64,000 nucleotides of DNA from Clostridium sp. CAG:678 (GTDB lineage Bacteria; Bacillota; Clostridia; Oscillospirales; Acutalibacteraceae). The notes under the pieces were generated by a model that did no database searches, was not told the origin of the DNA, and worked only from the letters and a program-made list of their open reading frames with translations. The stretch lies in assembly GCA_000431535.1 (NCBI GenBank), contig HF991817.1:97431-161430 (forward strand). The letters run 5' to 3'. Of this stretch, positions 26,807 through 35,049 are shown one piece after another (position 1 is the first letter of the stretch; each line of letters starts with the position of its first letter). Position numbers and translations under genes: made by a program.

Positions 26807-26847
26807 AAAAAACTCCTCCTGCAATTATTTTTTACAAAAGGAGTTTT
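26807..26847 (-). promoter_or_regulatory. Hairpin masking the pdaA ribosome binding site
   Basis: AAAACTCCT (minus strand, 26847-26839) is a perfect complement of AGGAGTTTT (26817-26809), with a 21-nt loop. The second arm contains part of the pdaA ribosome site and runs into TTTTTT just before the ATG, so it could act either as a weak prfB terminator or as a translation block. Confidence 0.4.
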
Positions 26848-26866
26848 AATAGAAGTGGAAGTTTTT

Positions 26867-27988
26867 TTAATTCTTTTCCGCCTCTTCTACGCTTTTTTGT
26901 TTTAAATAAGCGTTGATAAAGCCGTCTATATCGCCGTCCATAACCGCGTTGATATTGCCCATTTCAAAGCCGGTTCTGTGGTCTTTTACCATTGTGTACG
27001 GCATAAATACGTAAGAGCGGATCTGGCTGCCCCAGGCAATCTCTTTTTGATCGCCTTTTATGTCTTCTATTTTTTCAAGGTTTTCGCGCTCTTTGATCTC
27101 AACCAACTTGGATTTCAGCATGCGCATGGCAACTTCTCTGTTTTGGTGTTGTGAACGCTCGATCTGGCAGGAAACCACAATTCCTGTTGGAATATGTGTC
27201 AGCCGAACTGCCGATGAAGTCTTGTTTACTTTCTGACCGCCCGCGCCGGACGCTCTGTAAACATCCATTTTGATATCCTCTTCACGGATCTCTATGTTGA
27301 CGTCGTCATCGATCTCCGGCATAACTTCTACGGATGCGAAAGACGTGTGCCGCCTGCCGGAAGAGTCAAACGGAGAAACACGCACAAGGCGGTGTATGCC
27401 CATTTCCCCTTTCAGGTAGCCGTAGGCGTTTTCGCCTTCAATCAGGATCGTTGCGCTTTTCAGCCCGGCAACATCACCGTCCAGGTAATCCAGAGTGGAT
27501 ACTTTGTAGCCGTGCCGCTCGCCCCAGCGGTTATACATTCTAAACAGCATTTCCGCCCAGTCCATCGCCTCGGTTCCGCCCGCGCCGGCATGAAACGTAA
27601 GCAGCGCGTTTTTGGAATCATACTCGCCGTTGAGCAGGGTAGTCAGTGTAAGCTCGTCAACGCGTTTTTCAATATCCTCAACGGAACTGCGGCAATCGTC
27701 CACCATGCTCTCGTCATTTTCTTCGTTTGCCAGTTCAATCATCATCAGGGTGTCTTCATAATCATTTTTCAAGTGGTTATAACTTTCCAATTTTGCTTTT
27801 AAGGCGCCCGTCTTTTTCAAAATCTTTTGGCTCTCCTCTGCATTGTCCCAAAATCCCGGTGCCGCCGCCTGCTGTTCAAGTTCTTCCACTTCTTTCTGCA
27901 CGTGGTCTATGGCAAGCGCTTCTCTTAAATTTTTTATCGGTTGTTCGGATTCAAGCAGCCTAAGTCTTAAATCATCAAATTCTACCAT
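26867..27988 (-). CDS. prfB: Peptide chain release factor 2 (no programmed frameshift)
   Basis: RF2 ends translation at UGA and UAA. The protein is 373 residues long. The peptidyl-hydrolysis motif GGQ is in SGAGGQKVNKTSS, and the stop-recognition tripeptide SPF is in RVSPFDSSGRRH. In most bacteria prfB carries an in-frame UGA with a CTTTGA-type slip site near codon 25. Here the N-terminal region (LREALAIDHVQ) reads straight through in one frame, so expression is not autoregulated that way. It lies 60 bp upstream of pdaA on the same strand. Confidence 0.96.
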   Translation of the reverse strand: MVEFDDLRLRLLESEQPIKNLREALAIDHVQKEVEELEQQAAAPGFWDNAEESQKILKKTGALKAKLESYNHLKNDYEDTLMMIELANEENDESMVDDCRSSVEDIEKRVDELTLTTLLNGEYDSKNALLTFHAGAGGTEAMDWAEMLFRMYNRWGERHGYKVSTLDYLDGDVAGLKSATILIEGENAYGYLKGEMGIHRLVRVSPFDSSGRRHTSFASVEVMPEIDDDVNIEIREEDIKMDVYRASGAGGQKVNKTSSAVRLTHIPTGIVVSCQIERSQHQNREVAMRMLKSKLVEIKERENLEKIEDIKGDQKEIAWGSQIRSYVFMPYTMVKDHRTGFEMGNINAVMDGDIDGFINAYLKQKSVEEAEKN

Positions 27989-28140
27989 ATCGTTTCCTCT
28001 GCTCTCTTTTATTCTCGGTTTTATTAAGAAAAATATAAAAGGTTAAAATTGTAAAAACAGTATATGATATTATATACAACTTTATTGTTGATTTCAAGTG
28101 CTGCCGTTAAAAATATATTTACTTAATTTTAATCAAATTA

Positions 28141-28170
28141 TTGATTTTTTGTGTTATTTTAATGTATAAT
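28141..28170 (+). promoter_or_regulatory. Sigma-A promoter for the RING/DUF2628 gene
   Basis: TTGATT (28141-28146), 18-bp spacer, TATAAT (28165-28170), 30 bp ahead of the start codon. Confidence 0.65.
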
Positions 28171-28199
28171 TAAATGAAATATCTGCTAAGGAGTATTTT

Positions 28200-29204
28200 A
28201 TGTCCCTTTATGAAAACCAAAAATGCCCCGTTTGCGGCGTTGCTTTCAAAAGCGGGGATGATATTGTTACCTGCCCGGAGTGCGGCACGCCGCATCACAG
28301 GCAGTGTTATGAAAAAGTAGGTAAATGCGCAAACGCCGAACTGCACAGATCGGGTTTTGTTTATAATCGGCATCAGAATGAAAACACGCAGAAACAGCCG
28401 CAGGAGGCACAGTCCGCTGCGCAGCAGGGCAATCCGTATTTCATTCCGCCAAATGCGGAGCAAACGGAGCACAGCGCGGATCCTGCGCAGAAACAGACCG
28501 GTGCTTATACGCACATTCCCATGCAAAACGGTAAAGAGCCTGCGTCCAAAACGGCATTCGTTTTTAAAAATGATGAAAAAATAGACGGCGTTCTTCTTTC
28601 CGATATCATTACGGTCATCGGCGGGAATTTTATCAAATTCATAACCAAATTTAAAAAGAATAAAAAACTCAGTTGGAACTGGAGCGCCTTTATTTTTGGC
28701 CCGTATTATCTTTTTTTCAGAAAGATGTATGGGCCGGGCACACTGTTTCTGGCGCTGGAATTTGCGGCAAGGTTCATCATCAGCATGGTGTTTTCCAAGC
28801 AGCTTACCGCTTTTTCAAACGGCGCGATGGCTTTGATGCAGGACACTTCGGTTTCACCGGCGGAATATTATTCCGGTTTAAGTTCGCTGATGGAATCCTC
28901 CGGCGTTTTAACGGCGTATCTGATTTTAATTGCCGTTTTACTGGTAATTCATCTTTTGATCGCAGTGATTGCAGACCGGCTCTACAGGCATAAAGTTTTT
29001 TCCCTGATTGCCGATGTGGATAAAAAACTGGATTCCGGCGCAACGATCGCTCCGTCGCCGTTCGCCATGCAGAATGAGGCGGAAATGTCTCAGGCGGAGA
29101 TCCGCAAACTGTTTCTCGCCGGCAGGGGAGGCATCAGTTTCTTTGCACCGTGCATTGCGTTTTTGGTGCTCAGTTTCGTAACGGATATTATTGCATATCT
29201 TTAA
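28200..29204 (+). CDS. Prokaryotic RING-like zinc finger protein with DUF2628-type membrane domain
   Basis: A 334-residue protein. Residues about 9-43 form a treble-clef/RING-like metal site: CPVCG, CPECG, then TPHHRQCYEK and a final Cys, as in the prokaryotic RING finger family 1. Residues about 55-105 are low complexity, rich in Gln, Asn, Ala and Pro. The C-terminal 180 residues contain NWSAFIFGPYYLFFRKMYG, the mark of DUF2628, plus four hydrophobic helices. It begins at an ATG with TAAGGAG before it. Function unknown; probably a membrane-bound housekeeping or signalling protein. Confidence 0.8.
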   Translation: MSLYENQKCPVCGVAFKSGDDIVTCPECGTPHHRQCYEKVGKCANAELHRSGFVYNRHQNENTQKQPQEAQSAAQQGNPYFIPPNAEQTEHSADPAQKQTGAYTHIPMQNGKEPASKTAFVFKNDEKIDGVLLSDIITVIGGNFIKFITKFKKNKKLSWNWSAFIFGPYYLFFRKMYGPGTLFLALEFAARFIISMVFSKQLTAFSNGAMALMQDTSVSPAEYYSGLSSLMESSGVLTAYLILIAVLLVIHLLIAVIADRLYRHKVFSLIADVDKKLDSGATIAPSPFAMQNEAEMSQAEIRKLFLAGRGGISFFAPCIAFLVLSFVTDIIAYL

Positions 29205-29258
29205 AAATGTTTTTAAAATCAATTTTATCAATATTTTTTCATTTTGGAGGATAATATT

Positions 29259-30134
29259 ATGAAAGTAAGAAAAGCAATTATCCCGGCAGCAGGCATGGGA
29301 ACAAGAGTTTTACCGGCGTCAAAGGCAGTTCCGAAAGAAATGCTCAACATTGTGGATAAACCCGCAATCCAGTATATTGTTGAGGAGGCTTTTGCATCCG
29401 GCATTGAGGAAGTGCTGATTATCACAAACAGAAACAAAGGCGCGATCGAAGATCATTTTGATCATTCTTATGAACTTGAGGATAAACTCAAGGGTAACGA
29501 GAGTAAAAAGAAGATCTATGAGGATGTGCTTGCCTGCTCAAATTTCGGAAACATTTATTTCCTTCGCCAGAAAGAAACAAAAGGTCTTGGCCATGCCGTT
29601 CTCTGCGCGAAAAACTTTGTAGGCAACGAACCGTTTGCCGTGCTTTACGGGGATGATGTTATTCTTTCCGAAACGCCGTGCACCAAACAGCTTTGCGACG
29701 CGTATGAAAAATACGGCAAAGGCGTGGTTGGTGTAAAAGAGGTGCCCGGCATGGCAATCACCAAATACTGCTCTCTTAAAACGGAGCCGCTTGAGGGAAA
29801 TTGCTATACCTGCACGGATATGATCGAAAAACCGAAGCCGGAAGAGATCATGGGCAACTTTTCTATCCTTGGCAGAGTTGTTCTGCCGCCGCAGATTTTT
29901 GATATTTTGGAAAATACGCCGCTCGGCGCGGGTAATGAGCTTCAGCTTACGGATGCCATGAAGACGCTTGCGCAGACAGACGGTGTTGTTGCCGTGGATT
30001 ATGAGGGTGTCCGCTACGATATGGGCAATAAATTCGGCATACTTCAGGCAAATATAGAAGTGGGTCTTAAACACCCCGAAACCAGGGAAGAACTCAAAGC
30101 TTACTTAAAGAAACTTGCCGCAGATCTTGATTAA
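29259..30134 (+). CDS. galU: UTP--glucose-1-phosphate uridylyltransferase
   Basis: GalU makes UDP-glucose for surface glycans. The protein is 291 residues, with the nucleotide-binding start KAIIPAAGMGTRVLPASKAV, then KPAIQYIVEEA, AVLYGDDVI and the late ALAQTDGVVAVDYEG-type region. The ATG at 29259 is used because GGAGG lies eight bases before it; an in-frame TTG at 29244 overlaps that site. Confidence 0.97.
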   Translation: MKVRKAIIPAAGMGTRVLPASKAVPKEMLNIVDKPAIQYIVEEAFASGIEEVLIITNRNKGAIEDHFDHSYELEDKLKGNESKKKIYEDVLACSNFGNIYFLRQKETKGLGHAVLCAKNFVGNEPFAVLYGDDVILSETPCTKQLCDAYEKYGKGVVGVKEVPGMAITKYCSLKTEPLEGNCYTCTDMIEKPKPEEIMGNFSILGRVVLPPQIFDILENTPLGAGNELQLTDAMKTLAQTDGVVAVDYEGVRYDMGNKFGILQANIEVGLKHPETREELKAYLKKLAADLD

Positions 30135-30154
30135 TTTTGATTTGAGGGATTTAT

Positions 30155-31435
30155 TTGAACGAATATTATAATCCTGATCCTTACCGTAATTCCAACGGGC
30201 AGAATGTGAATCCGGATCACCAGCCTCAAAACGATGCTTACCGCGGCTCCAATGCGTATCAGCAGCCGGGCGGTAACGCCGGGTATACTCACGGAGACAC
30301 GCCATACAACCATTCTAATCCGCAGTATCATGCGCAGCAGCCGGGCGGCTATCCGCCTTATCAAAACGGATATCAGCAGTATTCCAACGGCTATTCGCCT
30401 TACTACAATAACGGCAATGCGCAGTATCAGCCGGGTTATAATAATCAGGAGTATTACAGGCAAAACCTTTATTATCAGGCGAAGGCAAAGGAGGAAAGAC
30501 GGGAGATCCGAAAGATCGGCAATATGATGGGGCTTTGCGTTATTGCGTTTATAGCCGTTCAGTTGATTTCATCCGCTTTGTTGCTCAGCAATGATGCACT
30601 GTATGATCTTTATTCCACTTCGTCCGTATTTCAAAACAGTTTCGGCATAATTTTTGTTGAACTGCTTGCTGTTGCCGCGCCGTTCGGCGTTATGGCGCTC
30701 ATAAACAAAAACAAGTATGAGACTCCGCTGATACCCAATCAGCGCCTGAAATTTTCTTCGCTGTGCCTTTGGGTCGGCTTCGGAATGCTTTGCTGTGTGG
30801 CGGCGGATTATATCGTCGCATTTATGATGACGGTTTCCGAATCCATGGGTTATGAACTTACACAGGGTGAGAACCCGGATCCCGAAAACGCTTTTGCTTG
30901 TATTATCACCGCGCTCGCAACGGCAGTTGTTCCCGCAGTTTGCGAGGAGTTTGCTATGCGTTGCTGTTCGCTGGGGCTTCTTAAAAAATATGGCAAAGCG
31001 CTCGGCGTTGTGGGTGTTTCCCTCGTTTTCGGTCTGCTCCACGGCAATCTGATCCAGTTTGTGTTTGCCACGCTTGTGGGTCTGATCCTCGGCTTTGTTA
31101 CCGTTAAAACAGACAGTGTTGTCCCGGCAGTGCTGATCCATGCGTTCAATAACGGTATGAGCGTGCTGACTTTGATTGTGGAATATTGTTTCGGCACAGA
31201 CGCAAGCAATTATTCCGGCACGGCAGTATTTGTTTTCTGGATCGTTGCAGGTATTGTAAGCACGGTGATCCTTGCCGTCAAGCATCAGCTCAGTTTTAAA
31301 CTGGATGCGCCGCAGGCCATGCCATTTGGAAATACCACTGCCAAGAAACTCGGCGCTTTCCTGTCGTCTCCTGTGCTGATCCTGTCCAGCCTCTATCTTA
31401 TCGTTTCCGTTTTGTTAAGCATTCAGAAAGTCTAA
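30155..31435 (+). CDS. CPBP family intramembrane glutamic protease with Gln/Asn/Tyr-rich N-terminal tail
   Basis: A 426-residue protein. Residues 1-110 are disordered and rich in Tyr, Asn, Gln, Pro and Gly (YQQPGG, GGYPPYQNGYQQYSNGY). About eight membrane helices follow, with the CPBP/Abi motifs: CEEFAMR (Glu-Glu-x3-Arg), FGLLHGN, and HAFNNG. Family members process prenylated or other membrane proteins or provide immunity. TTG at 30155 has GAGGG seven bases upstream. The tail resembles those of the proteins at 46692, 47408 and 48153. One bp separates it from tadA. Confidence 0.88.
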   Translation: MNEYYNPDPYRNSNGQNVNPDHQPQNDAYRGSNAYQQPGGNAGYTHGDTPYNHSNPQYHAQQPGGYPPYQNGYQQYSNGYSPYYNNGNAQYQPGYNNQEYYRQNLYYQAKAKEERREIRKIGNMMGLCVIAFIAVQLISSALLLSNDALYDLYSTSSVFQNSFGIIFVELLAVAAPFGVMALINKNKYETPLIPNQRLKFSSLCLWVGFGMLCCVAADYIVAFMMTVSESMGYELTQGENPDPENAFACIITALATAVVPAVCEEFAMRCCSLGLLKKYGKALGVVGVSLVFGLLHGNLIQFVFATLVGLILGFVTVKTDSVVPAVLIHAFNNGMSVLTLIVEYCFGTDASNYSGTAVFVFWIVAGIVSTVILAVKHQLSFKLDAPQAMPFGNTTAKKLGAFLSSPVLILSSLYLIVSVLLSIQKV

Positions 31436-31436
31436 T

Positions 31437-31943
31437 ATGAATCCGTTTATGAAAGAGGCTTTGCGCCTTGCAAAACTGAGCTTTGATGAGGGGGAAGTCC
31501 CGGTCGGCGCCGTTGTTGTGAAAGACGGCGTTGTGGTCGGCAGGGGCAGAAACAGGCGTGAAAACGGCAAAAATGCGCTTTTGCATGCGGAAATCTCCGC
31601 TATTGACGAGGCGTGTAAAACCCTCGGCGGCTGGCGATTGTGGCAGTGTGAGATGTATGTAACACTGGAACCATGCCCGATGTGCGCCGGTGCCGTGATC
31701 AATGCCAGAATCAAAAAAGTAACCTTCGGCGCCTATGACAAAAAAGCAGGGTCATTCGGCTCGGTGGTTGATTTCAACAGTCTGCCCTATAATCATAAGC
31801 CGGAGATCATCGGCGGTGTGGATGAAAGCGAATGCGCAGAACTGCTGTCACATTTTTTTGAAAAATTAAGGGAAAAGCAAAGAAAGAATAAACGCAGAAC
31901 GAATGCGCAAACTGCCGCTTCCTGCAAAAAGGAAACGCATTAA
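31437..31943 (+). CDS. tadA: tRNA-specific adenosine deaminase
   Basis: TadA deaminates A34 of tRNA-Arg(ACG) to inosine. The protein is 168 residues, with the zinc and catalytic motifs HAEISAI and PCPMCAGA, and the family N-terminus MKEALRLAKLSFDEGEVPVG. The start codon is one base after the previous stop codon with only a weak ribosome site, so translation is probably coupled to the CPBP gene. The basic C-terminal tail (KQRKNKRR) is slightly longer than usual. Confidence 0.95.
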   Translation: MNPFMKEALRLAKLSFDEGEVPVGAVVVKDGVVVGRGRNRRENGKNALLHAEISAIDEACKTLGGWRLWQCEMYVTLEPCPMCAGAVINARIKKVTFGAYDKKAGSFGSVVDFNSLPYNHKPEIIGGVDESECAELLSHFFEKLREKQRKNKRRTNAQTAASCKKETH

Positions 31944-31957
31944 TTTCATAAAAAACA

Positions 31958-31996
31958 GGCTGCACCCGCTATTGCAGGCGCAGCCCTTTTTGTTTT
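31958..31996 (+). terminator. Terminator after tadA
   Basis: GGCTGC (31958-31963) pairs with GCAGCC (31980-31985), with extra inner pairs, followed by CTTTTTGTTTTT. Confidence 0.8.
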
Positions 31997-32008
31997 TGAA
32001 AATCAGGA

Positions 32009-32041
32009 CCGCCTTGTCAGGCGGCCAGCTCCTGTCGGAGC
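32009..32041 (-). terminator. Tandem hairpins after the SASP gene
   Basis: CCGCC/GGCGG (32009-32024) and GCTCC/GGAGC (32028-32041) lie between the SASP stop and the tadA terminator. The U run after them on the minus strand is weak, so they may protect the mRNA 3' end as much as terminate. Confidence 0.5.
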
Positions 32042-32062
32042 GCAGGTTAACACCCGCACAGC

Positions 32063-32245
32063 TTATTTCATAGATTCCTCATAAGCCTTGATCATCTTTT
32101 TAACCATCTGACCGCCTACAGAACCGGCCTGCTTGGAAGTAAGGTCACCGTTGTAACCCTGCTTAAGATTTACACCAACCTCAGAAGCGGCTTCCATCTT
32201 AAATCTGTTAAGAGCTTCTTTAGCCTCAGGTACTACATTCTTCAT
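32063..32245 (-). CDS. Alpha/beta-type small acid-soluble spore protein
   Basis: A 60-residue SASP that coats spore DNA and protects it. The family pattern is plain: EAKEALNRFKMEAASEVGV, then GYNGDLTSKQAGSVGGQMVK, including the germination-protease site region around the Glu of ASEVGV. The ATG at 32245 has GAGGTG upstream; a GTG 12 bases earlier overlaps that ribosome site. It is expected to be made in the forespore under sigma-G. Confidence 0.95.
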   Translation of the reverse strand: MKNVVPEAKEALNRFKMEAASEVGVNLKQGYNGDLTSKQAGSVGGQMVKKMIKAYEESMK

Positions 32246-32283
32246 TAATTTACACACCTCTTTTGCATTTTAATTGCGTTTGC

Positions 32284-32320
32284 AAAAGTATTGTATGAAT
32301 TTATCCGCCGCTTATGATTG
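32284..32320 (-). promoter_or_regulatory. Candidate sigma-G promoter of the SASP gene
   Basis: Minus strand CATACAA (32297-32291), close to the sigma-G -10 CATACTA, with a weak AATCA-type -35 about 17-18 bp upstream. The inferred leader is about 40 nt. Confidence 0.4.
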
Positions 32321-32582
32321 AAAAATTTTTACAATTTTGAATGCAGTTCCACTCGTTTTGATCGGGTTGTGTATGGATTTGACTTAGATTATCATTGCTT
32401 TTTATGAAACTCTATTTTACCCCGTTAAGTTTGTTTATGCCGTTCGGGATAGCTTTTTTGCATTTGTTTTGTCTTTGTCCGATGCACGCTTGAATAAAGG
32501 CGGTGTTTTTTACAACCGCAACGATTTGTTGAACGGGATAAAACTGCGGTTTTGCAAACCTCTTTTTAATTTAAATAAATTA
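32321..32582. other. Gene-free AT-rich intergenic stretch
   Basis: Between the SASP promoter and the promoter at 32583 I see no coding frame, hairpin of note or repeat. Confidence 0.5.
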
Positions 32583-32611
32583 TTGCACATATTATATTAA
32601 TGTGATAGAAT
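32583..32611 (+). promoter_or_regulatory. Sigma-A promoter of the hydrolase-Mur ligase-ddl unit
   Basis: TTGCAC (32583-32588), 17-bp spacer, TAGAAT (32606-32611). The leader is about 65 nt and AT-rich. Confidence 0.65.
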
Positions 32612-32683
32612 ATATAAAAATTCTTTTGGCAATCTTTATATAATGTTTTTAATTTATAAACGCCGTTTAAGGGGGCTCTTCTC

Positions 32684-33469
32684 TTGGTAAAGGATATAGA
32701 CGGCATCAATGTTCATTATGAGGTAAAAGGCAGCGGAAAATACGTGTTTATCCTGCACGGCTGGGGCGCAAATATAAGCGTTTACCGGTCCGTTGCGGAT
32801 CTGCTTTCTCAGAAATTCTCAGTCGTTTCACTGGATTTTCCGGGTTTCGGCGGCACTGCCGAACCGCCCGAGGTGTGGAGCGTTTCCGATTATGCGGCGT
32901 TTACGGTGAAATTCATCGCTTCTTTCGGAGTGAAAGAGGTGATCCTGTTCGGTCATTCTTTCGGCGGCAGAGTCATTATTAAAATGGCGTCCATGCAGGA
33001 TCTGCCGTTTGATATCAGCAAGATCATTTTTGCAGACAGCGCCGGTGTGATGCCCGTTCGGAGCAAAAAACAGAATTTCAGAACACGCATCTATAAGATC
33101 GGTAAGTGTATTCTTAGCTTTTACCCTATCAGAAAACTGTTTCCGCAGGCGCTTGAGGCGCTTAGAAAAAAGTTTTCTTCGGCGGATTATGCAAATGCGT
33201 CCGCTCTGATGCGCGGGGTGCTTGTTAAAACGGTAAATGAAGATCTGACCCCGCTTTTAAAAAATATAAAATGCCAAACGCTGCTGATCTGGGGTGTAAA
33301 CGATACGGCAACGCCGTTGTCCGACGCGCTGATCTTTGAACGGGAAATCGCTTCTTCCGGCACGGATGTTGGCCTTTGCAAGATACAGAACGCGGGTCAT
33401 TACTCCTTCCTTGACCAGCCTTATGTGTTTCAGAATATATTAAGATCTTTCCTTAAAATAGGAGAATAA
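32684..33469 (+). CDS. Alpha/beta fold hydrolase
   Basis: A 261-residue alpha/beta hydrolase. The oxyanion-hole motif HGWG is near residue 25, and the nucleophile elbow GHSFGGR is near residue 90. A late Asp region (WGVNDTATPL) and the final His (NAGHYSF) complete a triad. The start is TTG with GGGGGCT upstream; no other start fits. One base separates the stop from the Mur ligase, so the gene is part of a peptidoglycan-precursor unit. Its substrate is unknown; an amide or ester tied to cell-wall precursors is a guess from position. Confidence 0.85.
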   Translation: MVKDIDGINVHYEVKGSGKYVFILHGWGANISVYRSVADLLSQKFSVVSLDFPGFGGTAEPPEVWSVSDYAAFTVKFIASFGVKEVILFGHSFGGRVIIKMASMQDLPFDISKIIFADSAGVMPVRSKKQNFRTRIYKIGKCILSFYPIRKLFPQALEALRKKFSSADYANASALMRGVLVKTVNEDLTPLLKNIKCQTLLIWGVNDTATPLSDALIFEREIASSGTDVGLCKIQNAGHYSFLDQPYVFQNILRSFLKIGE

Positions 33470-33470
33470 C

Positions 33471-35033
33471 ATGCTTTTAACATTAAATATTATTTGCCTG
33501 ATTCTTGCGGCGGTGTCCAGTGTTTTTTGTGTGATTCGCACAACGCATATGTTTCAGCTTAATTCCTATAAACCTGCCGTGCAATTCAAATGGATGCGCC
33601 AGAATTTTAAGCATTATAGCATCAATCTGATTCTGCTTGCGCTTTCCGTTGCGGCGGCGTTTACCAATGACGTTAGGTGGCTCTATATTGTGTTCTATCT
33701 TTTTGCCGTTATTTTCGCGATGGTGAACCGGCCCATGAAAAACGCGAAAAAACCGCTGGTTTATACGGCACGAGTAAAACGCATGCTGGTTACCGATTTG
33801 ATCGTATGGCTTGCGGCATTTGCCGCGGCGTTCATTGCCGGCGGCGACCGATTTGCGCTGTTTGGTATGGGGGTCGCGCTTGCACTTGTTCCGGTTCTTC
33901 CTTTGATCGGCAATCTAATTAATGCTCCGATCGAGAAAGCGATCCGCCAGTATTATATTAATGACGCAAAAAAAATGCTGAAAGCATGCCCAAATCTCAA
34001 AGTGATCGGCATTACGGGCAGTTACGGTAAAACCAGTGTGAAGTATTATCTTTCCACCGTGCTCAAAGCAAAATACAATGTTTTAATGACGCCGGAAAGT
34101 TACAATACCCCCATGGGCGTGGTAAAAACGATCCGGGAACAGCTGCGCCCCACGCACGAGATCTTTGTTTGTGAAATGGGTGCCCGTCATGTGGGCGATA
34201 TCAAAGAGATCTGCGATATCGTATTTCCCGAATACGGTATTATCACATCGGTAGGCGAGCAGCACCTTGAAACATTTAAATCCATAGAGAACATCATCAA
34301 AACAAAGTTTGAACTTTATGATGCCGTTTCGGATAAATCCAAGATGTTTTTAAACGGAGATAATGAAAACATTTCCGGGAATCTTGCAAAAAAAACAGAT
34401 GCAGGCTATCATACCTATGGCTTGGGCAATCAGAATGAGACCTATGCTTATGACATCAGCGTTTCAAAAAAAGGCACGCATTTTTCTGTGTGCTGCTGCG
34501 GGCAGAAGATAGAAAATCTGCAGACCCCGCTGATCGGCGAGCACAATGTTACGAATCTGACCGGTGTGATTGCCGTTTGCGTTGCGCTCGGTGTGCCGGC
34601 GGAGGATATTAAACTGTATGTGCGCAAACTTTCCTCACCGCCGCATAGGCTTCAGCTTACCCGCAGAGGCGATACCGCCATCATAGATGACGCGTATAAT
34701 TCCAATCCGGCAGGGTGCGAGGCGGCACTGAAAACGCTTTCCCTGTTTGAGGGCACCAAGATCCTGATCACACCCGGAATGGTAGAACTCGGCAGCATGC
34801 AGGATGAATGCAATTATGCATTCGGAAGATCCGCAGCCGGCGTGTGTGATCTGGTCTATCTTGTTGGCAAAAAGCAGACGCAGGCGATCCATCAGGGGTT
34901 GAAAGACGCCGGCTATGATGAAAACAAGATCACGGTCTGTGAAAGTTTTATGGATGCATATAATCAGGCGTCCGCCGTTTCCGGCGGGCAGAAGATCATT
35001 CTGATCGAAAACGATCTGCCCGATAATTATTGA
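33471..35033 (+). CDS. Membrane-anchored Mur ligase family protein, MurF-like
   Basis: A 520-residue protein whose first 155 residues hold about four membrane helices, in place of the usual MurF UDP-MurNAc-tripeptide domain. The Mur ligase central domain follows, with the ATP loop GITGSYGKTSVKYYL (about residues 179-193) and EMGARHVGD. The C-terminal domain has HRLQLTRRGDTAIIDDAYNSNP. MurF joins D-Ala-D-Ala to the UDP-MurNAc-tripeptide at the membrane face. Ddl, which makes D-Ala-D-Ala, is the next gene, 17 bp away. It is either the cell's MurF or a paralogue adding another residue. Confidence 0.82.
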   Translation: MLLTLNIICLILAAVSSVFCVIRTTHMFQLNSYKPAVQFKWMRQNFKHYSINLILLALSVAAAFTNDVRWLYIVFYLFAVIFAMVNRPMKNAKKPLVYTARVKRMLVTDLIVWLAAFAAAFIAGGDRFALFGMGVALALVPVLPLIGNLINAPIEKAIRQYYINDAKKMLKACPNLKVIGITGSYGKTSVKYYLSTVLKAKYNVLMTPESYNTPMGVVKTIREQLRPTHEIFVCEMGARHVGDIKEICDIVFPEYGIITSVGEQHLETFKSIENIIKTKFELYDAVSDKSKMFLNGDNENISGNLAKKTDAGYHTYGLGNQNETYAYDISVSKKGTHFSVCCCGQKIENLQTPLIGEHNVTNLTGVIAVCVALGVPAEDIKLYVRKLSSPPHRLQLTRRGDTAIIDDAYNSNPAGCEAALKTLSLFEGTKILITPGMVELGSMQDECNYAFGRSAAGVCDLVYLVGKKQTQAIHQGLKDAGYDENKITVCESFMDAYNQASAVSGGQKIILIENDLPDNY

Positions 35034-35049
35034 TAGTTGGAGGAACAAA

